Source of the DNA: CAILLO01 sp964579735
GTDB lineage: Bacteria; Bacillota; Clostridia; Saccharofermentanales; UBA5734
Reading direction: 5' to 3'
Length of the DNA: 64,000 nucleotides
Assembly (NCBI GenBank): GCA_964579735.1
Contig: CAZOHH010000002.1
Span: 1 to 64,000, forward strand
Shown here: positions 56,878-64,000 of the stretch, piece after piece
Layout: each line of letters opens with the position of its first letter
Numbering within the stretch: the stretch's first letter is position 1
The notes under the pieces: model-generated
Seen by the model: the letters and a program-made list of their open reading frames with translations, nothing else
The model's database searches: none
What the model was told of the DNA's origin: nothing
Translations under genes and position numbers: made by a program

Positions 56878-59619
56878 CTACTTCGTTTCATACCAGCTGG
56901 CGCCGGCATGCACGTCGACACGAAGCGGAACCGAAAGGTCCGCAGCCTTCTCCATGCAGTCCCGGAGAAGCCGGGAGGCCTCGTCGACTTCGTCGGCCGG
57001 CGATTCGAGGATCAGTTCGTCATGGACCTGCAGGACCAGGCGTGTCTTCATTCCGCGTGCATGCAATGCGTCCGACGTTCGAACCATGGCGATCTTGATG
57101 ATGTCGGCCGCGGCGCCCTGAAGAGGAGTGTTCATGGCCGCACGTTCTCCAAAGGATCGAACGCTGCGGTTCGGAGATGCCAGTTCTGGAAGCGACCTGC
57201 GCCGACCGAACAGGGTCTCTACATAACCGGTGCGTTTCGCCTCCGCTATGGTTCGATCCAGATATTCGCGAATGGATGGGAACTGCCGGTTGTAGTCTTC
57301 GATGATGTGGCGGGCTTCCTGAAGCGATGAACCGATATCCTTGGAAAGACTGTACTCTCCGATCCCATAAAGGATTCCGAAGTTGACCGCCTTGGCACGT
57401 CCGCGCATCAGCGGAGTGACCTGGGACAACGGCACATGGAACACCTTCGCGGCAGTCTCGGCGTGGATGTCGATGTTGTTCCGGAAGGCGCGGATCATGT
57501 CGTCGTCGTTGGAAAGGTGGGCCATGAGACGCAGCTCGATCTGCGAGTAATCTGCATCGATGAGAAGCATTCCGGGCTCCGGGACGAAGGCGCGACGGAT
57601 TTCACGTCCCTGTTCCATCCGGACCGGGATATTCTGGAGATTCGGGTCCGAACTGCTGAGACGACCCGTGGCCGTGGCCGTCTGATGGAAGGTGGAATGG
57701 ACGCGGCCATCGGTCGGCGATACGAGGCGCAGAAGGCCATCGATGAAGGTGGCCTTGAGCTTGGCGACCTGCCGGTACTCCAGAATCAGGGGAATCGCAG
57801 CATGTCGGTCCGATATCGCCTCGAGTACGTCGGAATCGGTGGAGAATCCCGTTGCGGTCTTTCGGGCCGCAGGAAGACCCAGGCGATTGAATAGGACCTC
57901 GGCGAGTTGCTTCGGTGACTGGATGTTGAAAACCGTGCCGCAGCGGTCGAATATTTCGGTTTCCAGTTCGGCTTGACGTTGACGTAGCGATTCGGAAAGC
58001 GTGGAGAGGATTCCCTGATCGACACGGAACCCGATCCGCTCCATCGAGGAGAGGATACCTGCGAGCGGCATCTCGACTTCTTCGAAAAGGTACCGCAGAT
58101 TGCGCTCATCCATCGTCTTGCGTTGGAACCCTGCAACGACCCGGGCTTCGAATGCGGTCGCAGCCAATGCAAGCGAGGTCTTGGACAACGGTCCGTCCGC
58201 CATGGCTCCTGAAATGTGGTCGGGGTCGTCCATTCCGAGCGAGAAGAGGTCGGTCTGCGGAACGGGATGTCTCGTCTTCGTCGTGGCGGTTTCGCCCCCG
58301 GTATCGAATTCCAGATGGATTCTCCCCGTCAGAGTCTCGTACAGGGATGGCAGACTCTTCCGCGTGCTTTCCGAATCGAGCAGGTAGGCAGCGATGCCCG
58401 GATCGAAGATCCTGCGGGCCAATGCACCTCCACCCGCAGAATCGGCCAGAGACGATTTGAGGAAGGCTTTGCAATCATGTACGGCGATGTCGTTTCCGTT
58501 GGTCTCCCCCTTCTGCTGGGGTCGTTCCATCAACAACTCGGCCATTGCCATGGGGGCTTCGCTTCCCCTGAGCAAGACGATCGAACCCGATTCCAAGGAG
58601 ACGGCTAAGGTACCGTCCTCTCCCAACGCGGCACCCGCAGGTCCGCTCGAAGTCCGAAGAGCAGTGCGGAAGGATTCGAGTCCCTCGATGGGGAGGTCGA
58701 CTCCATGCGGTTCCACAGCAGCCGGATCCGCCTGGACAGCGAAACGGTCCATCAAAGACCGGAAACCGAGACGCTGGAAAACCGGAGCGACGGCGCTGGA
58801 ATCGAGCGGACGAAGCCGCAGGGCATCCATGGAAGTGTCGATGGGTACATCACGATCGATGGTCGCAAGCCAGCGGGACTGGAATGCGATATCCCGACTC
58901 TGGGTCAGTTTGGCTCCGACCGCGGGCTTCTCCCTTGTGATTTCATCGAGGGAGTCATAGACGGCGGCGAGGGATCCGTATCGCTGGATCAGGACAAGTG
59001 CCCCCTTCTCACCGATTCCGGCTACCCCCGGGATGTTGTCGGACGAGTCCCCCATGATCGCCTTCAACTCGATCAGTTGAAGCGGCGCCATGCCGTATCT
59101 CTCACGCACGGTCGAGGGGTCATAGCGGTCCGTCTCCGTTCTACCGGCTCGGGTCGTAGGAAGAAGAACGGAAACGTTGTCGTCCACGAGCTGGAGCGCA
59201 TCGCGGTCACCGGTCAGGACAAGGACCGTGAACCCATCCCGGGAAGCCTGTCTGGATAGTGTTCCGATGATGTCGTCCGCCTCGTAGCCTTCCTTCTCGA
59301 CTCGAGGCACTCCCATGACATCCAGGATTTCTTTCATGAGAGGCATCTGGACCGAAAGGTCATCTGGCATCGGACGGCGTTGGGCCTTGTACTGCGGGTA
59401 CTCGAGGTGCCGGAAAGTCGGCGCCTTGAGGTCGAAAGCCGCGCATACATGCGTGGCTCCCGTCTCCAGAAGAAACTTCCGGTAGATGGTCAGGAAGGCG
59501 TAGAGGGCATTCGTCGGAGTGCCATCCGGAGCCCTTAGGGCGTTCCGGCCGGTGAGCCCGAAGTAGGCCCTGTTGAGAATGCTGTTGGCATCGATGAGGA
59601 GCAAGGTGCCCTGGGTCAA
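56878..59619 (-). CDS. polA: DNA polymerase I (proofreading domain degenerate)
   Basis: Pol I fills gaps and removes primers. The 913-residue enzyme has a 5' nuclease domain (LLLIDANSILNRAYFGL; VLTGDRDALQLV; GVAGIGEKGALVLIQ), a middle domain, and an intact polymerase core: motif A LIDADYSQIELRLMAH, motif B GRAKAVNFGILYGIGEYS and motif C LQVHDELILE. In the middle domain the DxE motif of a 3'-5' exonuclease is missing (the expected position reads TLAVSLESGSI), as in Bacillus-type Pol I, so no proofreading is expected. The start is a TTG at 59619, 5 bp after the anti-sigma stop with GGAAGG upstream. Confidence 0.96.
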   Translation of the reverse strand: MTQGTLLLIDANSILNRAYFGLTGRNALRAPDGTPTNALYAFLTIYRKFLLETGATHVCAAFDLKAPTFRHLEYPQYKAQRRPMPDDLSVQMPLMKEILDVMGVPRVEKEGYEADDIIGTLSRQASRDGFTVLVLTGDRDALQLVDDNVSVLLPTTRAGRTETDRYDPSTVRERYGMAPLQLIELKAIMGDSSDNIPGVAGIGEKGALVLIQRYGSLAAVYDSLDEITREKPAVGAKLTQSRDIAFQSRWLATIDRDVPIDTSMDALRLRPLDSSAVAPVFQRLGFRSLMDRFAVQADPAAVEPHGVDLPIEGLESFRTALRTSSGPAGAALGEDGTLAVSLESGSIVLLRGSEAPMAMAELLMERPQQKGETNGNDIAVHDCKAFLKSSLADSAGGGALARRIFDPGIAAYLLDSESTRKSLPSLYETLTGRIHLEFDTGGETATTKTRHPVPQTDLFSLGMDDPDHISGAMADGPLSKTSLALAATAFEARVVAGFQRKTMDERNLRYLFEEVEMPLAGILSSMERIGFRVDQGILSTLSESLRQRQAELETEIFDRCGTVFNIQSPKQLAEVLFNRLGLPAARKTATGFSTDSDVLEAISDRHAAIPLILEYRQVAKLKATFIDGLLRLVSPTDGRVHSTFHQTATATGRLSSSDPNLQNIPVRMEQGREIRRAFVPEPGMLLIDADYSQIELRLMAHLSNDDDMIRAFRNNIDIHAETAAKVFHVPLSQVTPLMRGRAKAVNFGILYGIGEYSLSKDIGSSLQEARHIIEDYNRQFPSIREYLDRTIAEAKRTGYVETLFGRRRSLPELASPNRSVRSFGERAAMNTPLQGAAADIIKIAMVRTSDALHARGMKTRLVLQVHDELILESPADEVDEASRLLRDCMEKAADLSVPLRVDVHAGASWYETK

Positions 59620-59623
59620 TCCA

Positions 59624-60520
59624 TTACCTTCCGAGGTCCAGCATGAGGAGACGGAAGCCGCCGTCCGCGGACTCGGACACGAAAGTCTCCGCGTCGACGA
59701 GTCCTAGGGTCTTGAGTCTGTCCCCGATGTCCTCCGCGTCGATTATCTCAATACGGAAGGGGGAAGCGCAAGTGGACAGCACCTTGGAAATCCGATCCGC
59801 GCGGTCCTGGATCGTATCCGAAGGGAGAAGCAGGAAAACGGCAAGTGAACCGTCGGATTTCTGATAAACGCGGAAGACCCTATGATCGCCCAGCTCTCCT
59901 GAATCGACGAGGGTTCTGTAAGTGGACTGGATATCGGAATCGGCCTTGAGCGAGGAAATGGTGCCGACCTCCGAAACCGTGTAGATCAGCTTGGGCGTGG
60001 TGCAGGATTCTGGTGCGAAACCTGTCGCATCCTCCATCGCATCGGATACAGCAGCTTGGCTCACCGCATTAGGATCGTTCGAAGCACCCTTGGTGTCCGT
60101 CTGGTTCGCGGTCGGAGTAAAGAACCCGGGGGTTCCCGTATTCGGTAGGATTCCCCCCGCGACCAAGGCGGCGAACAATCCGAAAGCGAGGAAGACAGCA
60201 AAGCCTGCGGCAAGCGGTGCGTATCTCCTCGTGGAGGAACGAAGGAAGAATGGAATGGGGCGAACCAGAGATGTTTCGACGGAATCCTGTTGGATGCGGG
60301 CGATGATGCGCTCGGCAAGATCGATCGAAGGCGTCGCACCAGAACGTTCCGCCAATACCGGGGTCATAGCAGCGACGAACGCCTCGTGTTTCTTCATGTA
60401 GGCTGCACAGGAAATGCAGGTACTCAAATGGAGCAAAGGAGAGTTCCCGGAATCATCTTCCGGCATTCTTCCCTTTCGTTCCATCAGCTCTTCCCTACAA
60501 CGTCTGCATGCGGTCTTCAT
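59624..60520 (-). CDS. Zinc-type anti-sigma factor, single-pass membrane protein
   Basis: A 298-residue protein whose N-terminus carries Cys5 and Cys8 and the ZAS signature H-x3-C-x2-C (His31, Cys35, Cys38), the fold that binds ECF sigma factors. One transmembrane helix lies at about residues 100-122 (PLAAGFAVFLAFGLFAALV), followed by a Thr/Asn-rich linker and an extracytoplasmic domain of about 150 residues that I do not recognise. It starts 40 bp after the ECF sigma gene (ATG at 60520 after GGGAGG) and is followed by polA after 4 bp. It probably holds the sigma factor inactive until an envelope signal arrives. Confidence 0.85.
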   Translation of the reverse strand: MKTACRRCREELMERKGRMPEDDSGNSPLLHLSTCISCAAYMKKHEAFVAAMTPVLAERSGATPSIDLAERIIARIQQDSVETSLVRPIPFFLRSSTRRYAPLAAGFAVFLAFGLFAALVAGGILPNTGTPGFFTPTANQTDTKGASNDPNAVSQAAVSDAMEDATGFAPESCTTPKLIYTVSEVGTISSLKADSDIQSTYRTLVDSGELGDHRVFRVYQKSDGSLAVFLLLPSDTIQDRADRISKVLSTCASPFRIEIIDAEDIGDRLKTLGLVDAETFVSESADGGFRLLMLDLGR

Positions 60521-60560
60521 TTGTGGTTCGTCCTCCCTTGATGCCCTTTATACGAAGGGG

Positions 60561-61151
60561 TCAATACAATCGTTCCATCTTTTTCAGAATGGCCAGCAAG
60601 GCCGCTCGCGCCCGAGCGAGGCGCGACTTGACGGTGCCCTCCCGGATGTCGAGGATGATCGCCACCTCCTGATAGGAAAGACCTTCGATATCACGCAGCT
60701 GAAGGACCGTGCGGAATCCTTCAGGCAGCTTCCCGATCGCGCTTCGCACCTTTTCGGCAGACCATTTCTCCGCAAGGCTTTCGTCCTGCAAAGGGGACTT
60801 GTCGGGAATCTGGAAGGCGACCGACCCATCTTCTTCCTCGACGTCGGCATCCATGGAGATCCAAGGTCTCCGCGAACGCTGCCGTGCAAGGTCGATGCAG
60901 GCATTGCTGGTGATCCGGTATAGCCACGTGGAGAAGGAAGCCTTGTCGTTATAGGTGGAGATGGCGCGATACGCTTTTAGAAAGGATTCCTGCGAAGCGT
61001 CCTCGGCATCGGCGTGGTTTCCGAGCATGGAAAAACATAGCCCGAAGACTTTCTGGGAATAACGGACGACAAGTTCCTCGAAAGCCTCCCTATCGCCGGA
61101 AGAAGCCTGCGAGACCAGTGTCGTATCATCGTATCCGGTCTTCGCATCCAA
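60561..61151 (-). CDS. ECF-family RNA polymerase sigma factor
   Basis: An extracytoplasmic-function sigma factor of about 196 residues. Region 2 reads FEELVVRYSQKVFGLCFSML, then DAEDASQESFLKAYRAI and FSTWLYRITSNACIDLARQ; region 4 reads LPEGFRTVLQLRDIEGLSYQEVAIIL and IREGTVKSRLARARAAL. The start chosen is a TTG at 61151 with GGAGGTG eight bases upstream. An ATG at 61187 adds 12 residues but lacks a ribosome site and lies only about five bases after the predicted transcription start. The anti-sigma factor follows it. This pair leads the operon that contains polA and coaE. Confidence 0.92.
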   Translation of the reverse strand: MDAKTGYDDTTLVSQASSGDREAFEELVVRYSQKVFGLCFSMLGNHADAEDASQESFLKAYRAISTYNDKASFSTWLYRITSNACIDLARQRSRRPWISMDADVEEEDGSVAFQIPDKSPLQDESLAEKWSAEKVRSAIGKLPEGFRTVLQLRDIEGLSYQEVAIILDIREGTVKSRLARARAALLAILKKMERLY

Positions 61152-61198
61152 CCTCGGAGCACCTCCGGTGGTTTCCCATGGAATCATTCTTGAAAAGA

Positions 61199-61204
61199 AT
61201 TATA
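61199..61204 (-). promoter_or_regulatory. Extended -10 promoter of the sigma operon
   Basis: A minus-strand TGG-TATAAT extended -10 (hexamer 61199-61204) with no good -35. The transcript would start near 61192, supporting the TTG at 61151 as the sigma start. An autoregulated ECF-type promoter may overlap but cannot be recognised. Confidence 0.5.
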
Positions 61205-61219
61205 CCATGACCTCGAAAA

Positions 61220-61248
61220 GAGGGCGCCTGTGGAATCGCGGCGCCCTC
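61220..61248 (-). terminator. Terminator after the ispH-rpsA fusion
   Basis: A perfect 9-bp GC-rich stem GAGGGCGCC/GGCGCCCTC (61220-61228 with 61240-61248), an 11-base loop and TTTTCG on the minus-strand 3' side. It separates the fusion gene from the sigma operon. Confidence 0.8.
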
Positions 61249-61278
61249 CTCGGGTAGCTGTCTGAGAAATGTATGGAC

Positions 61279-63306
61279 TCAGCCTTCGGTGGTCGGCTCT
61301 TCGGTCTCCCTGGGAGCGTCGACCAATTCCTGGCCTTCCTCCGGGTGCGGGGGGTCGATGGGCTCGACATCCTTGATGCTGATGCTGATGCGGCGGGCTT
61401 CCGGATTCACGTCGAGAACTCTGGCATCGACTTCGAGACCTTCCGTCAAGACATCCCCTGGCTTGGTCAGGCGATAATTGGAGATCTGGGAGATGTGGCA
61501 CAAGGCATCGACGCCAGGCGCGATCTCGATGAATGCGCCGAAGGGGAACAGCCGTACGACCTTTCCGTGAACGATCGAACCGACGGGGAACCTCTCTTCG
61601 AGCCCATGATATGGGTCTTCCTCGGTGCGCTTGAAGCCGAGGGAGATCCTCTTCTTCTCGGGATCGAAGTCCTTGACGTAGACATCGATTTCCTCGCCTA
61701 CCTTGACTACTTCGGAGGGGTGGCGAATGCGCTTCCAGGAAAGTTCGGACACATGGACGAGTCCATCCACGCCGCCGATGTCGACGAAAGCGCCGAAGTC
61801 GGTCAGGCTGCGGACGACGCCGCGGTAGGTGTTGCCACGCTCGAGAGTGGACCAGACCTCGTCGGCCTTGGCCTTGCGCTCGGTGTTGAGAAGAGCACGA
61901 CGGGATCCGGAAACACGAAGACGTTTCCGGTCCGGATCGTATTGGGTGACGAGGATGTCGAATTCGCGACCCTTGTATTCCTCGAGGTTGTCTACGGGAC
62001 CCATCTCGAGCTGCGTGCGGTGGATATAGATATCGACGCCGCCATAGGTGGCGATGATGCCGTCCTTGACCACGTTCACGACCTTGACCTTGATTGCGAG
62101 CTTGTCGCGGTAGGCTTCCTCGACGAGAGCCTTGTACTTGCCGAAGTCGACGCGCGCCTTGGACAGGAGGATCTCCTTGCCCATCTCCGTGTTGCGGATG
62201 CTGCGGACGTAGACATCGATTTCGAGGTGTTCCGCCGCTGCCTTCGACAAATCGAAGTCGGGGTCTCCCTCGAATTCATGGCGGGGGATCTTCCCTTCGG
62301 ACTTGTCCTTGACATCCACATAGACGCTTTCATTGTCGAAGCGGATAATCATGCCTCGAATGGTAGCGCCCCTGTGGATCTCCGGAATGTTGTCGATGAA
62401 GTCCGTGAAACTGACATCTGCGTGCTCCTGCTGACCCATGGGCTCATGCTCACTCATTTTCTGGATAACCTCCCTGATCCTGCTTTCGGACGTCGATGCC
62501 CCTGCCGTGATGCCGACCGTGGCATCCTCTGGCAAGCCTGCCGCAAGAATGGGAACCACGTCTTCGGTATGTTCGATCAGGTATGTCGCGCCACAACCAC
62601 TCAAGCAGACCTCATAAAGCTTCATCGTATTCGAGCTTTTCCTGCTCCCTACGACGAGCATCACGTCCACTTGGGCGGATATGATGCGCGCTTCCTTCTG
62701 TCTATCCTCCGTGGTCACACATATTGTATCAAAGATTTGGATATTTGCAATTCGCTTCTGGAGCACATCCCGGATTCCAAGCCATTTCGAGGAGGAGAAT
62801 GTCGTTTGGGAAACCAGGATGTACGGGGAGTCTTCCAGAACGATCGACTCGGCCTCCTCGACTGTGGAAACCACGTCGGCCATGCCCCCGCACTCCCCGA
62901 CGATTCCAACCACTTCAGGATGGTCGGGAGTACCGGCGATCAGAACCCTGCTTCCCTCTTCGGCGGCCTTCCTGGCGATCCTGTGGATTCGTACGACGAA
63001 AGGGCAGGTGCAATCGACGAGGACCGTCTTCTTGTCGATGAGAGCCTCTCGGGTCGACGGAGGGATTCCATGGGTTCTGATGAGGACGCAGGCGCCTTCG
63101 GGGACATCCTCGACGCGGTCGACTCGGGTGAACCCCTTGCGGACCAGGTCATCGACGACTTCCTCGTTGTGGATCAACGGACCGAGCATATAGCGGACGC
63201 GGGAGTCTTGCCCGACGCTTCTGTCGTCGACCATTCCGTAGGCTTTCTGCACGGCGCTCTGGACGCCGAAGCAGAATCCGGAGGTCTTCGCGACGAGGAA
63301 CTTCAT
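61279..63306 (-). CDS. ispH-rpsA: IspH (HMBPP reductase) fused to ribosomal protein S1
   Basis: A 675-residue bifunctional protein. Residues 1-285 are IspH, the Fe-S enzyme of the last step of the non-mevalonate isoprenoid pathway; the cluster ligands Cys12 (KTSGFCFGV), Cys101 (DCTCPFV) and Cys196 (DTICVTTEDRQ) are present. Residues from about 310 hold four S1 RNA-binding repeats (starting near 312, 400, 488 and 574; for example RGVVRSLTDFGAFVDIGGVD). This fusion is known from Clostridia. The C-terminus is acidic and Pro/Glu-rich. The ATG at 63306 overlaps the cmk stop by four bases; in many bacteria cmk precedes rpsA. Confidence 0.96.
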   Translation of the reverse strand: MKFLVAKTSGFCFGVQSAVQKAYGMVDDRSVGQDSRVRYMLGPLIHNEEVVDDLVRKGFTRVDRVEDVPEGACVLIRTHGIPPSTREALIDKKTVLVDCTCPFVVRIHRIARKAAEEGSRVLIAGTPDHPEVVGIVGECGGMADVVSTVEEAESIVLEDSPYILVSQTTFSSSKWLGIRDVLQKRIANIQIFDTICVTTEDRQKEARIISAQVDVMLVVGSRKSSNTMKLYEVCLSGCGATYLIEHTEDVVPILAAGLPEDATVGITAGASTSESRIREVIQKMSEHEPMGQQEHADVSFTDFIDNIPEIHRGATIRGMIIRFDNESVYVDVKDKSEGKIPRHEFEGDPDFDLSKAAAEHLEIDVYVRSIRNTEMGKEILLSKARVDFGKYKALVEEAYRDKLAIKVKVVNVVKDGIIATYGGVDIYIHRTQLEMGPVDNLEEYKGREFDILVTQYDPDRKRLRVSGSRRALLNTERKAKADEVWSTLERGNTYRGVVRSLTDFGAFVDIGGVDGLVHVSELSWKRIRHPSEVVKVGEEIDVYVKDFDPEKKRISLGFKRTEEDPYHGLEERFPVGSIVHGKVVRLFPFGAFIEIAPGVDALCHISQISNYRLTKPGDVLTEGLEVDARVLDVNPEARRISISIKDVEPIDPPHPEEGQELVDAPRETEEPTTEG

Positions 63307-63965
63307 GTAGTGGTCCTCTTCATGATCCTTTCGACGACTTCGTCCACGGACAGCCCGGTCGTGTCGAGCTCGAAGGCGTCCTCGGCTTTCGCAAGAGGTG
63401 CGAGAGCGCGATGCGAGTCGTTGTAGTCGCGGTACTCGATGTCGCGTCTCACCGATTCCATGTCGACGGGGGCCGTGCCCCTCGCCTCCAACTCGAGACA
63501 CCTTCGCCGAGTACGTTCCTCGATCGTCGCGGATAGATATATCTTGCAGTTCGCGTGCGGAAGGACGAAGGTACCGATATCGCGTCCATCCATGACGACA
63601 TCGTTCTCGGCGGCAATCCGGCGTTGCAGCTCGACGAGACGCAGGCGCACGGCAGGAATCGCGCTGATGTCCGAAGCGGCGACGGAGGCTTCGGGGGTTC
63701 GAATCAAGTCCGTCACGTCTTCGCCATCGAGCAGGACATGCTGGGCTCCTTCGACGAACGAGATGGCGATTCCGGTGCTTCCGATCATCTCGGGAATCCT
63801 GATGCCATCCTTCGGGGAGATGCCCAGGCGGAGGGCTTTCAAGCCGGCGGCGCGGTACATGGCGCCCGTATCGATATATATGTATCCCAGGATTCGGGCC
63901 ACCTTCTTCGCCACGGTGCTCTTTCCTGCTCCAGCTGGGCCGTCGATGGCGATTGCAGTCCGCAC
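63303..63965 (-). CDS. cmk: Cytidylate kinase
   Basis: Cmk phosphorylates CMP and dCMP. The 220-residue protein begins with the P-loop AIDGPAGAGKSTVAKKVAR, has IYIDTGAMYRAAGLKAL, the CMP-binding VVMDGRDIGTFVLPHA, and IYLSATIEERTRRRC with the long NMP-binding insert typical of bacterial CMP kinases. The start is a GTG at 63965 with GGGAG upstream; its first base overlaps the stop of the preceding gene. It is translationally coupled to the ispH-rpsA fusion. Confidence 0.97.
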   Translation of the reverse strand: MRTAIAIDGPAGAGKSTVAKKVARILGYIYIDTGAMYRAAGLKALRLGISPKDGIRIPEMIGSTGIAISFVEGAQHVLLDGEDVTDLIRTPEASVAASDISAIPAVRLRLVELQRRIAAENDVVMDGRDIGTFVLPHANCKIYLSATIEERTRRRCLELEARGTAPVDMESVRRDIEYRDYNDSHRALAPLAKAEDAFELDTTGLSVDEVVERIMKRTTT

Positions 63966-64000
63966 TAGTCGGTCTCCCTGCGGCCGGTTTCGATTGCCGA
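63965..64000 (-). CDS. Last codons of an upstream gene (partial)
   Basis: Eleven in-frame codons (SAIETGRRETD) enter from the right edge and end with TAG at 63965-63967, overlapping the cmk GTG by one base. In Bacillota the gene before cmk is often a pseudouridine synthase (rluB), and the basic tail would fit, but there is too little sequence to identify it. Confidence 0.35.
   Translation of the reverse strand, partial: SAIETGRRETD

Noticed and set aside
61273..63426. A 717-codon open frame on the plus strand across the ispH-rpsA fusion
   Set aside because: It is exactly antisense to a well-supported gene, has no ribosome site or recognisable domain, and long antisense frames are expected from GC-rich codon use.

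Overview
The window is a gene-dense, roughly 55-60% GC piece of a bacterial chromosome (GC judged by eye) made almost wholly of housekeeping genes. Several features point to the Bacillota, most probably Clostridia or a close relative. These are the smc-ftsY-ylxM-ffh-rpsP-khpA-rimM-trmD-rplS-ylqF-rnhB order, a fused IspH/ribosomal protein S1 gene, a SCIFF peptide with its radical SAM maturase beside yajC-tgt-queA, TrmFO, TrmK, a Bacillus-type SOS box in front of recA, and strong AGGAGG ribosome binding sites. I see no insertion sequence, prophage, CRISPR array or other mobile element. Nearly every gene is on the minus strand; the plus strand carries only tRNA-Trp, dapA-dapB and ychF.

Layout, in minus-strand transcription order within each block. 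(1) 1-3964: an aspartate aminotransferase (type Ic) and purB behind one promoter, then a secreted beta-propeller lipoprotein cut by the left edge. (2) 3987-10857: ftsY, ylxM, ffh, rpsP, khpA, rimM, trmD, rplS, ylqF, rnhB, yraN (protein targeting plus ribosome and tRNA maturation). (3) 10889-15604: acpP, rnc, smc. (4) 15628-19272: recA, recX, rimO, pgsA behind one promoter with an SOS box. (5) 19289-29401: a tightly overlapping operon proC, rnhA, nudF, ftsK, ygiQ, folD, cinA, murJ. (6) 29388-32823: tRNA-Trp (+) and tRNA-Pro (-) flanking a lone full-length lacZ. (7) 32874-35759: rpsO-pnp with a structured intergenic region. (8) 35790-37400: rnpB (RNase P RNA) and purM. (9) 37372-41060: dnaG, rpoD, trmK. 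(10) 41169-45549: queA, tgt, yajC, scfA (SCIFF), scfB. (11) 45570-47396: dapA-dapB on the plus strand, divergent from queA. (12) 47421-54923: comM, dprA, topA, trmFO and a YesL-like membrane protein. (13) 55052-56199: ychF on the plus strand. (14) 56245-61204: an ECF sigma factor, its anti-sigma factor, polA and coaE. (15) 61220-64000: cmk, the ispH-rpsA fusion, and the last codons of a gene upstream of cmk.

The blocks follow central-dogma themes: translation and protein export (2, 7, 10), DNA replication and repair (4, 9, 12, 14) and envelope or lipid supply (3, 4, 5). The most interesting parts are the SCIFF ribosomal peptide system with a hairpin between precursor and maturase, a lacZ promoter whose -35 lies in the loop of the tRNA-Pro terminator, a polynucleotide phosphorylase with a tandem xGDRP tail, an rpsO-pnp region built like an autoregulated one, a ylxM-ffh promoter that predicts a leaderless message, and an ECF sigma/anti-sigma pair leading an operon that contains DNA polymerase I. 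No stretch over 300 bases is empty: the only long non-coding stretch, about 36963-37371, holds rnpB.
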